NCBI GenBank assembly: GCA_030159075.1
Contig: BROG01000004.1
Location: 1,883,501 to 1,947,500 of the forward strand
Length of the DNA stretch: 64,000 nucleotides
Direction of reading: 5' to 3'
Origin: Atrina japonica
Lineage: Eukaryota; Mollusca; Bivalvia; Pterioida; Pinnidae
Position 1 is the first letter of the stretch. Each line of letters opens with the position of its first letter. The translations under genes and the position numbers were made by a program. This document shows positions 46,504 to 57,965 of the stretch, piece after piece. The notes below the pieces were generated by a model that was not told the DNA's origin, did no database searches, and saw nothing but the letters and a program-made list of their open reading frames with translations.

Positions 46504-47920
46504 TGGTTACCAACAATCGGTCATAAATTTGCTTGTGATCCAAAAGTGGTCACCGAACTGGATAGATTATATGACCAATATGTACTTGTCCCAGCAGACA
46601 AAGCCTCAAATATAGTTTTTATTTGTAAGGCACATTACTATAATTGTTTATTAGAAGAACTAGGATCTAATATGAATTCTGGTAATCCTACAGACACACG
46701 TAGCCCACTTTCAAAGGACGAGATCCTTCAAAATCACGTGTCCGTATTACGTTCTTTTGATGTAACTACAACCGATACTGATTTTGAGCTACCATATTTA
46801 TATTGGATAGCTAAACTTCACAAAACCCAATATAAGCAGAGGTACATAGCAGGATCCAGCAAATGTTCTACCAAACCTTTATCTTTACTCCTTACCAAGA
46901 TACTAGCAGCCATTGAGGAGAAACTTCAGCAGTATGTACAGTTGCTTATTCCAGAAGCGGTGTAAATCAGATGTGGATACTTAAAAACTCTAAACAGCTT
47001 TTATAAAATTTGAAAGCACACAATTTTTCTCAGATTCGCAGTATCAAAACATACGACTTCTCTACTCTTTACACAGCAAGTCCACATCGAAATTAAAGAG
47101 AGACTTTTTAACGTCATAGACATCTGTTTTTTTCACTAAAAGTGGTACCCGAAAATTAAAATACCTAGTGATTGGTTATCATGATACTTATTCTGTCAAA
47201 CACCACTCTGATTCTACACATAAATACACTAAAGATGATATAAAAACATGCTGGAATTTCTAGTACACAATATATTTATAATGTTCGGAGACGTGGTCTT
47301 TCAACAAACTGTCGGCATTCCTATGAGAAACAGTTGTGCTCCTTTTATTGGCTGACCTGTTCCTTTATTCATATGATGCAGACGTCATTGAGGAACTGCT
47401 GAATCAAAAGAAGAAAAAGTTAGAGGTGTTCTTTAATTTGACATTTAGATATATCGACGACGTTTTGTCAATTAATAATGACAATTTTCATACATATGTC
47501 AATGCGATATATCCCAGCAAACTAGAAATTAAAGATACAACCGAATCAAGCACACACGTTTCGTACTTAGACATTTTACAAACTATAGACACACACGGAA
47601 TATTAACAACTAAACTATACGACGATTTCGGCTTTCCCATCGTTAATTTTCCACATTTAATGAGTAATATCCCACAAACACCCGCATATGGAGTTTATAT
47701 TTCATAAATGATCAGATATGTCAGCGCATGTTCAACATATGAACATTTCATATGCACAGGTACACTACTCACCGACAAATTATAGACACAAGGTTATCTA
47801 AAACCGCGTTTGATGTCAACGTTCTGCAAATTTTACGGTCGGTATAATAGTTTTGTTTGCGACTACTCCGTTTCACTTAGTGAAATGTTGAGTTACCTGT
47901 TCGATGGCAGTTGTTGAGAC
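46504..47920 (+). pseudogene. Penelope-like element reverse transcriptase, frameshifted
   Basis: An RNA-directed DNA polymerase of a retrotransposon. The frame is open from 46504, just after a TAG, and reads into YVLVPADKAS, LPYLYWIAKLHK and RYIAGSSKCSTKP, family-typical N-terminal RT blocks. It shifts near 46955. The segment with KTYDFSTLYT (first catalytic Asp) follows near 47045, then damaged sequence. The nucleotide-binding block reads GIPMRNSCAP near 47310, with Arg where Gly is expected. A one-base shift occurs near 47341, then a frame with LADLFLYSYDADVIEELL, RYIDDVLSIN (the catalytic Asp pair, about 47452) and YLDILQTIDTHG ends at a stop at 47705-47707. The C-terminal FYGRY region continues to about 47910 in another frame. 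No GIY-YIG endonuclease is visible. At least three shifts make it inactive. The call to Penelope-like rather than another RT group is family recognition, not computed. Confidence 0.85.
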
Positions 47921-48150
47921 GTCTGTACCAGTTGTGACGAGAATTCGTTTCTCATTTCGTATTTCATATTAATTTGACTGGACCCAGGGCGGGTGTGACC
48001 GGTCGACAGGGGATGCCTACTCCTCCATGACACTTGATCCCACATCTTGATTTCAAGAGATCGGTGATTGTCCATTTTTTTTATCAGATTTGTACCTATA
48101 TCCTGGACATCCTAATGATTTATACTTTCGTATCTGAAACTTTTTATATT
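47900..48150 (+). mobile_element. Penelope-like 3' untranslated tail, reference copy
   Basis: Blocks in order: TTGTTGAGACGTCTGTACCA, GGGCGGGTGTGACCGGTCGA, CAGGGGATGCCTACTCCTCC, ACTTGATCCCACATCTTG, ATTGTCCATTTTTTTTATCA, GATTTGTACCTATATCCTGG, ACATCCTAATGATTTATACT, ending TTTTTATATTATCAC. These blocks identify all other tail fragments in the window. Confidence 0.85.
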
Positions 48151-48790
48151 ATCACAAGATACAAATGCACAAGAGATATGACCTTTGAAAGTGGCATGGA
48201 AATATTTTCATAACAACTCTGCTCATTCAGGAAAATTTGGTAAAAAATCTATTTTGGTGAAGTGTACTTAATGCTATATAATCGATTGACATTACTCCGC
48301 TGAAATAAAGATTACTTGATAACGTGGAAGATATTTACAAAAAGCATATGAATGTACAATTAAAACTATTACAAAACGGCTGTTGTATGCTCCATTATAA
48401 AATAGTTACATCAGCATGGGATAAGAAAGAAAGTGTACAGATTTGTAACTAAATCCTGGACATCCTAATGATTTATACCTTGGTATCTGAGACTTTTTAT
48501 ATTGTAATGGTATTTATATTATCCCAATATACAAATTCACAAGAGATATGTCCTTTGAAACTGGCATGCAAAATTTTTCATAAAATTCAGGAAATTTTGG
48601 TAAAAAATCTATATTGGTGAAGTATAATGGTTAATGCTATATAATCGATTGACATTACTCCGCTGAAATAGAGATTACTTGATAACGTGCAAGATATTTA
48701 CAAAAAGCATATGAATGTGCAATTAAAACCATTACAAAACTGTTGGAATAAAAATGGTAACATCATCATGAGATAAGAAAGAAAGTGTAC
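48085..48790. repeat. Tandem duplication, two 353-bp units
   Basis: Unit 1 is 48085-48437, unit 2 48438-48790. Both begin CAGATTTGTA, contain CTATATAATCGATTGACATT and CATATGAATGT, and end ATAAGAAAGAAAGTGTACAG. The unit starts inside the Penelope tail, so the last 60 bp of that tail are present twice. Differences are scattered substitutions plus small indels near 48210 and 48510. No coding frame. Confidence 0.92.
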
Positions 48791-48804
48791 AGTTGACGTA
48801 TATC

Positions 48805-48885
48805 GTAAAACATTGGACAAACACGGACCTCTAAAACTCACAGGTGGGATCAGGGTGTATAACCCAGTCAAACACTTTTAGAAAA
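48805..48885 (-). mobile_element. Penelope-like 3' tail fragment
   Basis: ACATTGGACAAACACGGACC, TCTAAAACTCACAGGTGGGA, TCAGGGTGTATAACCCAGTC: reversed tail directly after the duplication. Confidence 0.65.
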
Positions 48886-50369
48886 TGTTTTCAACAGTTG
48901 TCAAGTAAAGGCATGTGATATAATATACATGAATTCGCATAAGAGTACATGTACAAACTAGTTACGAATGCGATACATGTACGGGGTTACAGCTGTTGTT
49001 TTGTAACAAAAACAAATACTTACTCTTCCCTTACTATTTTTGAATCATACAATTTTTTCCATGTGTGCATTGTGACCTTTTCCTTAAAGATGTGTGTCAA
49101 GGTCCAGGTCATGCAGCGCTCATGACCAGCAACATATCAATGTTTGAATGCATTCGAAACAAGGGGTGAACAGTTATAGCTCTGACAAAACTGCTGTTCA
49201 TGGGTGAAGTGTGACCTTATCTGTGAATATTTGGTCAATTTGACGACACACCTATAACACGCAGCCATTTTAATATTTAATGTTCGAATGCATTGGGTTG
49301 GAAAGTTATAGCATAGACGAAATTTGTGACAGACAGGCAACTGCTTCCTAGACCCGTTTTGGTGAGAAATAATAATTTACGCGTCAATGATATCTACAGC
49401 ATTTAACAATAATGTATATACTAAGTCTTGTCCCAATCTGAAAACGATGCAATAAATACAAGTACAAAAAGTTTAAAAGGAAATGTGACAACGCAAACAT
49501 TGTAACATTTTGATGAATCTTAAAATAGATTTAGATCTTGGGTGCTACTAATGTTTGTGATATTTCTAGTTGTTTTAAAGCCATGCTTACTATTTTATTG
49601 ATCATTCCATTTGGGCAGTTTTATGATGGTGGATCTTTGTTTCATGAAATCATGTGGGAAAAATACAGAGGAACTCCACAAATAGTCAATTACAAGTTCA
49701 TACAGGACAATATATATGACTTGTGTTCACGAAACGTTTGAGCAATCGTTGTAGTCAAACCTGGAATCACCTTTATAGAGTATTTTGGCACAATCTACAT
49801 ATATACAATGTCATAAATATTTTGTTTTGAAAAATACATTCAGACATCTCCAAAAAGACTTTTAAGAATCCCACCCATACACCATTTATTCAAAAGTAGT
49901 TATTAGTTCTTAAATTGTTTACTGTTAAGTTCTTCTCGTAAAGTAAGCTTTCTCTCGTGACCCTGATTCATAATATTTTCTCACGATCCCAATATTCTAT
50001 TTGAACATTGTATTGATCAAATATTTTATTGGAAATCTATCTCGGGTCACCTCAGTTGAAGTATTATATTTATAGAATGTACGACTGTCAAGACGCAATA
50101 AACTACATTTAATAACCATTCCGGGGCGCCACTTTGAATCATTCGCATTTGGTCACCATGGATTTGGTGTTACAAGTATACAAGTTGGCGACAGGAAAGT
50201 TAAAAGGAATTACAAAATTACATTTATTAATTTGGTGTAATGGTTAATAGGAAATAATATAAACTTACTCCATATCATCGCACCATATTTTCTGTCTGTA
50301 ACACTTCTTTCATAGAAGTTCATGATTTTTATTTATTGTTTTTTAACTTATCATAAGATGTTTTAGCCG
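48886..50369. other. Non-coding stretch with an unclassified repeat-like patch
   Basis: At 49070-49345, GAATGCATTCG (49147) and CGAATGCATTGGG (49282), each followed by AGTTATAGC, look like a diverged internal duplication; GTGACC motifs recur. The minus frame 49137-49340 and plus frame 49538-49741 (67 codons each) are not recognised. Confidence 0.5.
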
Positions 50370-50452
50370 TTTTACCCTAAGTATCTAAAAGGTATGCTCT
50401 TTTCTATTGTTTAGACAAGTCTTTTATGGCCTGTAGGGTTGAAAGGGTAAAT
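50370..50452. mobile_element. TTAA-type MITE, uninterrupted relative of 55347
   Basis: GGTATGCTCTTTTCTATTGT then TTAGACAAGTCTTTTATGGC and GTAGGGTTGAAAGGGTAAA match the two halves found at 55378-55397 and 55727-55775. Terminal TTAA is mutated to TTTA-type sequence and the left end is shortened (TTTTACCCTAAG). Confidence 0.75.
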
Positions 50453-50524
50453 AACAGTTACCATATTTGCATCGTTATAGAAATCACCGCCCAAATCAAG
50501 ATCCATGGTGTCTGAAAAAGCAGG

Positions 50525-50632
50525 TTACGTTATAAAATTTATGCAGCGCATTTGAACTCCATTTATTTACGTTATAAAATTCATGCAGCGCACTTGACTC
50601 TCTATTTTTACGTTATAAAATACATGCATCAG
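50525..50632. repeat. 42-bp tandem repeat, 2.6 units
   Basis: TTACGTTATAAAAT recurs at 50525, 50567 and 50608; the first two are followed by TATGCAGCGCATTTGA- or CATGCAGCGCACTTGA-type sequence. No coding role seen. Confidence 0.85.
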
Positions 50633-51448
50633 ACGGTAGATTCAAAAGCTTTTATTTTAAAAATTATTTTAGTTCATATAAGTTATTTTCAGCTTAAACA
50701 GTAATAACCAAACGCCAAAAATGTGTTAACGGGAAAAATAAACTTTGACTGTACACGGCAATCTGTGAAAGATGAAACTATGAATTAACACAACACATTG
50801 ATATTTCGGTTATACGAATGTACTAAGAGAACGAGAAATATTATTTAATCAAATTTTTCACAACGACGTGTTTAATTATGAAGTCATGAAATGAAAATGA
50901 ACAAAATTCTTGAGAAAGTGATATAACACGTACATGTGATATTATTTCATTCAATACAAATTCTTTGACGAAATCTTAAATCCGAATAGGCTTTACCACA
51001 CGGTCCAATTTACATCTGCAAAATAAAGCTATTGTTGTTCTAGCACATGGACGACTTATGTAGACAAAAATGACAAATGCGTCATGATTTTGTTACATTC
51101 TTAAGTGTATCATATTTATCTGTTTTGCTAAAAATAAACCACAGAAAACTACAATTAACAGCTCCTTTGGTCTATGACTAAACAAATATCTTAGATTCTA
51201 TTGTCTTGTTTTAAGAAAGTGCATTTATTTTTCCGTTTACCTGTTATGACTAACCATGTTTCTATGTTAATGTAGAACAGGTTTTATTAGCTATTTAATT
51301 GTATCAAACATTGATAACAATATTTTTTTTTCAAGCATTAGATAATCTGTGGATTAGTTGCAAACCTACCGAAGATACCAACTCAGTGTTACTGTAATTT
51401 CATACATGATATGGGGAGTTTATTGCAATGCCTTACAGTACAGTGAAA

Positions 51449-51449
<1 letters not shown>
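50633..51449. other. AT-rich non-coding stretch
   Basis: Nothing recognised. Confidence 0.55.
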
Positions 51450-51744
<295 letters not shown>

Positions 51745-51835
51745 GGCTTACTTCCATACAGAATATTTTTCTTTTATATAGTAATTTATTTTATTATGAA
51801 ATTTATATCTTCATTAAATCAATTTATCTATTGTC

Positions 51836-52032
51836 AGTCATTAACAAGGTCGTATCTTGAGGATGATGAACATCCCTATAGCCAACTAGATCCTGAAGGA
51901 CACACAATGAACTCCAACAAAGCGGAACGTAAAGACGAACTAATACCAAATATAATTAAACTTGGCTTATCTATTCGCACCAAATTGGACGTTATTGCTT
52001 GTGATTCAATCATAAACATAGTAAATTCTTAG
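51836..52032 (+). CDS. Candidate terminal exon, acidic tail (unrecognised)
   Basis: ATTTATCTATTGTCAG ends at 51835 and resembles a 3' splice site. The frame after it is balanced in composition, unlike most frames here: SYLEDDEHPYSQLDPEG, then TMNSNKAERKDELIPN, then IRTKLDVIACDS, ending in a TAG at 52030-52032 after about 65 codons. HPYSQL has the form of a tyrosine signalling motif (YxxL), so a cytoplasmic tail is possible, but no family is recognised. Upstream in the same phase lies only the TA microsatellite. No AATAAA is seen close after the stop. Confidence 0.25.
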
Positions 52033-53208
52033 AAATCAATATTATCCAACATCGATAATTAATGAAAATCTAAAACGTATTGACGTTGATGTATCAATGA
52101 GGCAGTAAAATGTCAGAGTCTGTCCCACAAATGAACGTACAGCAGGGCATTTCATTTTTATTATAACATCTAACTCCTTGCTTTTATCAGAGCATCTGGG
52201 TCGAGTGATACCATCGTGGAATCACCATATTGACTTCCTAAGTTTGCAAGTAGAAATATCACGAAGCAACACTTCCTTCTTTATGATGCTGATGGCAAAT
52301 TAAAGCAAAATACTTAATGACGATAATAACAATTTACTTGTTGCTTATAAAGTGAAATAGAACGAAATTGATATAGTATTTCAAAAGCATTCCCTGACAT
52401 TAATTCTCGATAGATACGATTTTTGTGCTATAACAGTAGAGAATACTGATATTTGAATGCGTATTTGTAATGATTATCGAACAAAACTTTCTACACTATT
52501 CCATCGTTATGAGAGTCTTGTTTGAAATCAAAATCACATTTTTGTAAAGCACCTGTTCATCAATTGCATGAAATGGAACTTTCAATGTTCTGTAGATTTG
52601 CATCAAAAATCCTAAAATACAAAACCGCCGTTCTTTCTACAGTGAGTTAATAAGACACAAAATAGCTATTTCAGAGCGACTTTTATCTATGCCTTTATCT
52701 TTTCTCCTCTAATTTCTTTTGTGATGTATGCGAAGAACAAAAATTTAATTAGTTTGGAAAATTTAATTCGATTTACATTCTATATATAGAAAATAAGATG
52801 CTCTCAATTTAGGAACCTGTTAACGTTAACAGATAGGGAGATCATAACACAAAATTACGCAAAATATATACTTGTCAAATAGGTATAATTGTCCCCAAAA
52901 GATTTGAAATAGGTTCAAATTCTTGTTCTCTCTCAATGGACAGGACAATTCAAATGATAGATTTCCGCGTAAAAAAGGATGTAAATATATTTTTAATTAA
53001 GTATCGATACTTGCATCCCTTCAACAACATGAACAACGTATTGAAGTTAGATATAAACACACACTATAAATAAAATATTGAAACAGACAATTAATCATTT
53101 TACCTTCAAATAAACAGGGGTATAACCGGGTTACAATGAGAAATAAGACATTTGGCTGGGGAACAAGATCATTTTAAATAAAAGTGGTATATCAACATAA
53201 AAGGGTTC

Positions 53209-53210
<2 letters not shown>
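52033..53210. other. AT-rich non-coding stretch
   Basis: Nothing recognised. Confidence 0.55.

Positions 53211-53292
<82 letters not shown>
53211..53292. repeat. (TA)41 microsatellite
   Basis: A pure AT run. Confidence 0.97.
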
Positions 53293-53295
<3 letters not shown>

Positions 53296-54590
53296 GTATT
53301 TTTTGCTTAATCATCTAAGTCTTTGTAAAATCATTATATTTCAACGGGAAATACATTACGATTTACTCTGCACCTGTTTCTAGGTTAATTGTCTAACCCG
53401 TATTGTTGAATTGTGGCTACACCATTAAGAATAAATATCACTGTATAACATAAATCGCCGACCCTTTGGAATATATATGCATAGTAATGGGTATGCCTTG
53501 TACTTAACAAGGAAATAAATGTATTACTTAACACTTAGGAATGGTATACGTTTCTACGTCTCTTTTTGTCATTGTCAACACGTGGGTCACCTGTGTATGG
53601 CACAGGTCTATGCCAAGAGTATAGTATGCAAAACATAAGTCTAATTAGGGTCAAATTTGATAAATAAATCTATAACTGCAAATTTTCAAATCGCAGTTAT
53701 GTTTTCCGTTACGCAATGATGGTTTACCTGCTGCGGTATTACTGTAGTTTCATACACCTGTATTTTCGCACCTGTGTTTAACGATGAACAAACATATCGA
53801 AATAAACATCCCAAATACATATCCAAACAAAAACTTTCCACAGTCTGGAATACTTGCATAATGCTGACATTGACCGCACTTAATGAGGAAATAAAAACAT
53901 TCTTTTTGCTGTAATATATTTTCAACGTAGACTTACATTTCAACCATTGTCAACTAATGAACGACACCTAAATTTATCATGCCCTTTTCTAGATGTAGTT
54001 TTCGACGCATAAGAATTTTAATGAGTTTGATCAAGGTTAGTCTTAACAGATAAACACAAAACTCGTTGTCTGCTTTCAAAATCCTCGCATATGGGTCACA
54101 ACTTTTGATAATTTTTATGACAATATGTCTTCCGTTTAAACTCCCCTACAACATTCATCTGTATAATTCGTGTTCATTCTTAACAAAAAATTAAATTTAA
54201 GGTAAATCATAAACAACATGTTTTTAAAAATCCATTATCATTGTTAGTATCATCATATATGTTATGTTCTGTTTATTTCACACTTAAATTATGTCACAAT
54301 AGTGACCAAAAAGCATGTGGTAAAAGAAGCGCAAGTTTGCCTGCACTTAACGGACGTTCTTTTATAATGACAATAACAAACAAACAGCGCAACTAGAGTC
54401 TATGTCTGTGTCTTGCTTTAGTTGATTCTGCAACAGAAAAATATCAACAACAACAGCAACAAAAACAACAACAACAAAAACACCTTTTGTATCACAGCAA
54501 TGAGTAATCATTATTTATTAGTTCATTTACTTATCTGTGGTGTATGGTCCACAAATTACACTGAAAACAGTACTAAGAACACAGTAGTTC

Positions 54591-54591
<1 letters not shown>
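53293..54591. other. AT-rich non-coding stretch
   Basis: An 85-codon minus frame at 53686-53943 is unsupported; a CAA-rich patch lies near 54440-54485. Confidence 0.55.

Positions 54592-54669
<78 letters not shown>
54592..54669. repeat. (TA)n microsatellite, 78 bp
   Basis: A pure TA run; the frames crossing it on both strands are by-products. Confidence 0.97.
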
Positions 54670-54675
<6 letters not shown>

Positions 54676-55346
54676 TAGAAACAAGAGCAGGCTTGAAATG
54701 AAGGTATGTGTCTCGACAATTCACGCGCTTAAATCTTAATGACCTAAACTGCTTTGTGCATGGAAGCATGGAATTCTTGGTAAATGAATATCTTATAATT
54801 CAATATCTAAATGAAATTTAAATTTCTTTTAAAAATTAAGAAAAAAAAATAATTTCTCACTTATACGTTTCCTTAGATGAATGAAGAGTAATTCCTATTA
54901 TTATGGCCGGGTTTTGAGCGACAACAAACTGTATGTATTGTGTTCGCCATGTATGACGTCAATCATGTTCTCAGAATACAATGAAACACAAAGAAATAGG
55001 CCATTTAATTTTACAAGTCATCGCGATATTTCTTTTTATTCCATTAAAATCCATCAACACACATTATATATTTGTCATCTCGAAAAAAATATATCAGAAA
55101 GAAAATAGTTCGATTTTTTAAAAGTTCATAAAACTGTCAATCACGCTGACACAAAGGAATGCTTACTTCATACGAGTGAAGGTTATACATGAATAATTAA
55201 AAAGTTTGAATGAAAATTGATGTGAATTCATAAAAGTTTGAATAACATAGAAATGCGAATTCACTGCAAAAGTGATTGAGTTGTGTATGAGTTAATTAAA
55301 ATATATGTCAATTTATTTGTACCTTACATAAAATTGATACAGTGGT
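54670..55346. other. AT-rich non-coding stretch
   Basis: A 75-codon plus frame at 54881-55108 is unsupported. Confidence 0.55.
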
Positions 55347-55775
55347 TTAACCCTTCAAACCTTATGTATATAGATGGTATGCTTCTTTTCGTTTAATGTT
55401 AACGTTTCGCAAATTTTACAGTCGGTATAAAAGTCTTGTTTGCGACTACTCTGTTTCACTAAGTGAAATGTTGAGTTTCCTTTTCGTTGGCGGTTGTTGA
55501 GACGTCTGTACCAATTGTGACGAGGATACACTCCTCACGTGTTTCATTGGACTTGACTGTGGACTCAAGGGGGTGTGACCGGTTGACAGGGGATGCTTAC
55601 TCCTCCATTGCACCTGATCCCACCTCTTGGTTTCCAGAGGTCCGTGTTTGTCCATTTTTACCGGATTTGTATCTATGTTCTGGACATTCTATTGATTTAT
55701 ACTTTGGTATCTGAAATTTTTTATATTCTATTATTTAGACAAGTCTATTCTGGCATGTAGGGTTTGAAGGATTAA
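55347..55775. mobile_element. TTAA-type MITE split by a Penelope fragment
   Basis: Left half TTAACCCTTCAAACCTTATG then GATGGTATGCTTCTTTTC; right half CTATTATTTAGACAAGTC then ATGTAGGGTTTGAAGGATTAA. The ends are inverted repeats (reversed right end TTAATCCTTCAAACCCTACA). TTAA stands at 55347-55350 and 55772-55775. Joined, the halves give the layout of 50370-50452. Confidence 0.82.
55394..55727 (+). mobile_element. Penelope-like 3' fragment inside a MITE
   Basis: Begins at the last RT codons (ATGTTAACGTTTCGCAAATT, TTACAGTCGGTATAAAAG), passes CACTAAGTGAAATGTTGAG and TGTTGAGACGTCTGTACCAA, then the full tail to TCTGAAATTTTTTATATT. About 330 bp, 5' truncated, 3' complete. Frames on either strand here are by-products. 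Confidence 0.87.
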
Positions 55776-57058
55776 CGTTGGACTTTTTACTTGAGGGATC
55801 AGTTTCACATGCTGGATTCGATATCTTGCTCCCAAAATGTGTACTCATCCAAACAATGATATAGTATGTGACAAAAATAAAGGACAGTATGAAAATAAGT
55901 CATGTGAAAAAAGAAAAAAATCAATAAGCAAAACCTTTTTACTTGAATGGTTTGCATCGGTTGTCTCCCATTCCGTCCTTCACAGAATTTGGTAAGGACT
56001 ATAACTTTCTAGCCTTTGATTGTTATTGATCATGACCTCAAGTTGTGTCACGAACTTGTCAAATGAATGTTAATATTTCAAGGTCAAGGTACATCTATGG
56101 GCAGAATAATATGTTTTATAATGGTAAGGGATGGTATATATTACTAATATTCTGTAAATACAATTTTCTATGCTTTTTAGAAACAAGTATGCCATATAAT
56201 CATACATAGGTGATTCCTGCATTTACTCGGTAAATGTCGTGTAAATTTACAAAAGCTAGATCTACTTGCATGTATGCATAGGTATTTGCCAAACAAGTGT
56301 AGAGTATATCATATGATGGATGATATATGACATGTATTTTTTACTAACATATTTCTTCCGCTGAAACCCAGGCAGAGATAAACAGTTACGGAAGTCAATG
56401 CACATCAAATATATTATGTCCATGGTGACAGATTTTAAAATGTTTGTTTTTTTTTTTACTTAGGGACATCTGACGATGGGACCCAGGTATACTATTTGGG
56501 AATGTTGGCTAGATTTTTGCTGAAGGGTGGTGGACTTTCCGGGTACATCGTTTCGATGTTTTCCTTTTTACACCAATGAAAAATTCAGTAGTGTACTTAA
56601 CATTTATACAGAGATAGTCTTTGAAAATCAACATGAAATGGAAAATGATTTTTAACTAACAAGTCGTTAATAGGTTACTGTTATGATAGAGTGATCGAAA
56701 ATCAATATACACGTGTTTCATTGATAATAAGCTGTTTGTAAACATATAACCAAATTTAAATTTGATAATTGTGTAACAAATGCTGTCTCTGCATTAATAT
56801 AAGCCAAACATCCGTCTAATTTTATGCAGATTAACAGGAAAAGACCAAACACCGTAAAATGTGATTCTAAAGTAAAATAAATAGAAATACAAAAACGTAA
56901 ACTAAGTCAAGTATAACTGTTGGTATAAACATTTCAAAGATTGCGTCAAATTCAGGGCAATTAGACTAAATTTCGATGACCGAGTAATGACATAGTAAAA
57001 TATAATTCTAAGTCAATATATGGAATTTGAATATATGCCCTAATATGACGGCATTTAG
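55776..57058. other. Non-coding stretch
   Basis: Nothing recognised; the ATTTCAAGGTCAAGGTAC and GACCTCAAG motifs near 56035-56090 resemble generic mollusc dispersed repeats but cannot be assigned. Confidence 0.5.
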
Positions 57059-57111
57059 AAATATATATATATATATCTGTGTGTGTGTGTATGTGTGTGT
57101 GTGTGTGTGTG
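57059..57111. repeat. (TA)n(TG)n microsatellite
   Basis: Short TA run, then TG repeats broken by an ATG. Confidence 0.93.
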
Positions 57112-57251
57112 CTTTATTACATGTATCTTTCTTTCACCACTAGCATCGTAAGATCCATTTACATTGGATAATACCTTTCACCTCTACCTCTACGACCGAG
57201 TTCTCATGTTCGGAATCGAAAAATGACGCTTTGGTAAAATTCCTTTTGTGA

Positions 57252-57330
57252 ATAGGTAGATGACCGAGTGGTTTAGAGCGTCGTGCATGGCAGCCGAGAG
57301 TTCGGACCCTATCTATTATTTTTTGCATTT
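57252..57330 (+). mobile_element. tRNA-like SINE head, family S5
   Basis: TGACCGAGTGGTTTAGAGCG is an A box with one change; AGAGTTCGGACCCTATC is a B box with one change, 37 bp on. No S1 body follows and no good acceptor stem is formed, so a tRNA pseudogene or a short SINE head is more likely than a working tRNA. Confidence 0.6.
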
Positions 57331-57526
57331 CTTTAAACAGTAAGAAATTCGTACTATTGGATGTTCTAGATTCTATTTCTTCAATTGATCGTTTACTGAC
57401 GGTGGTCTCACATTATTTATTGGTCTCACAACTTGTTATATTCATGGATCAACGTGTTATCTTAAAAAATTATGACATTATTATGGCCATTTAAATAGTC
57501 ATGTCATAGTCAATAAAGACATATTA

Positions 57527-57965
57527 TCACCTGCATATGGTGTTTATATCTTGCAAAATATTCGATATGCCAGGGCGTGTTCAACATATGAACAATTCAT
57601 ATACAGACACACTACTTATTGATAAGTTTTTGTGACAAGTGTATCGAGAATTGTGATGTCAACGTTCCACAAGTTGTACGATTGGTATGATGACCCTATT
57701 GCACTAAAATATATTTTGGGTATCCTGTTCGATAGCGGTTGTTGAGATGTCTGTACCAACTGTGACGAGGATTTATTCCTCACGTATTTCATTTGAATTT
57801 AACCGTGGACTCACGGCGGCTATGACCAGTAAACAGGGGATGCTTACTCCTCCATGGCACCTAATCCCATTTCTGGGTTTCCAGAGGTCCGTGTTTGTCC
57901 AATATTCACCAAATTTGTATATTTGTGTCCCGGACATCCTGAAGATTTATACTTGGATAACTGAG
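57527..57965 (+). pseudogene. Penelope-like RT C-terminal fragment plus 3' tail
   Basis: CCTGCATATGGTGTTTATAT through CAGGGCGTGTTCAACATATG encodes the PAYGVY...RYARACSTYEQF block that follows the RT core, then a damaged FYGRY region, then TGTTGAGATGTCTGTACCAA and the whole tail (GGCACCTAATCCCATTTCTG, GTCCGTGTTTGTCCAATATT). Catalytic motifs are absent because of 5' truncation. Confidence 0.85.

Noticed and set aside
55446..55714. Two proteins on opposite strands
   Set aside because: Untranslated Penelope tail sequence.
57252..57330. Functional tRNA gene
   Set aside because: Both boxes carry changes and no complementary acceptor ends were found.
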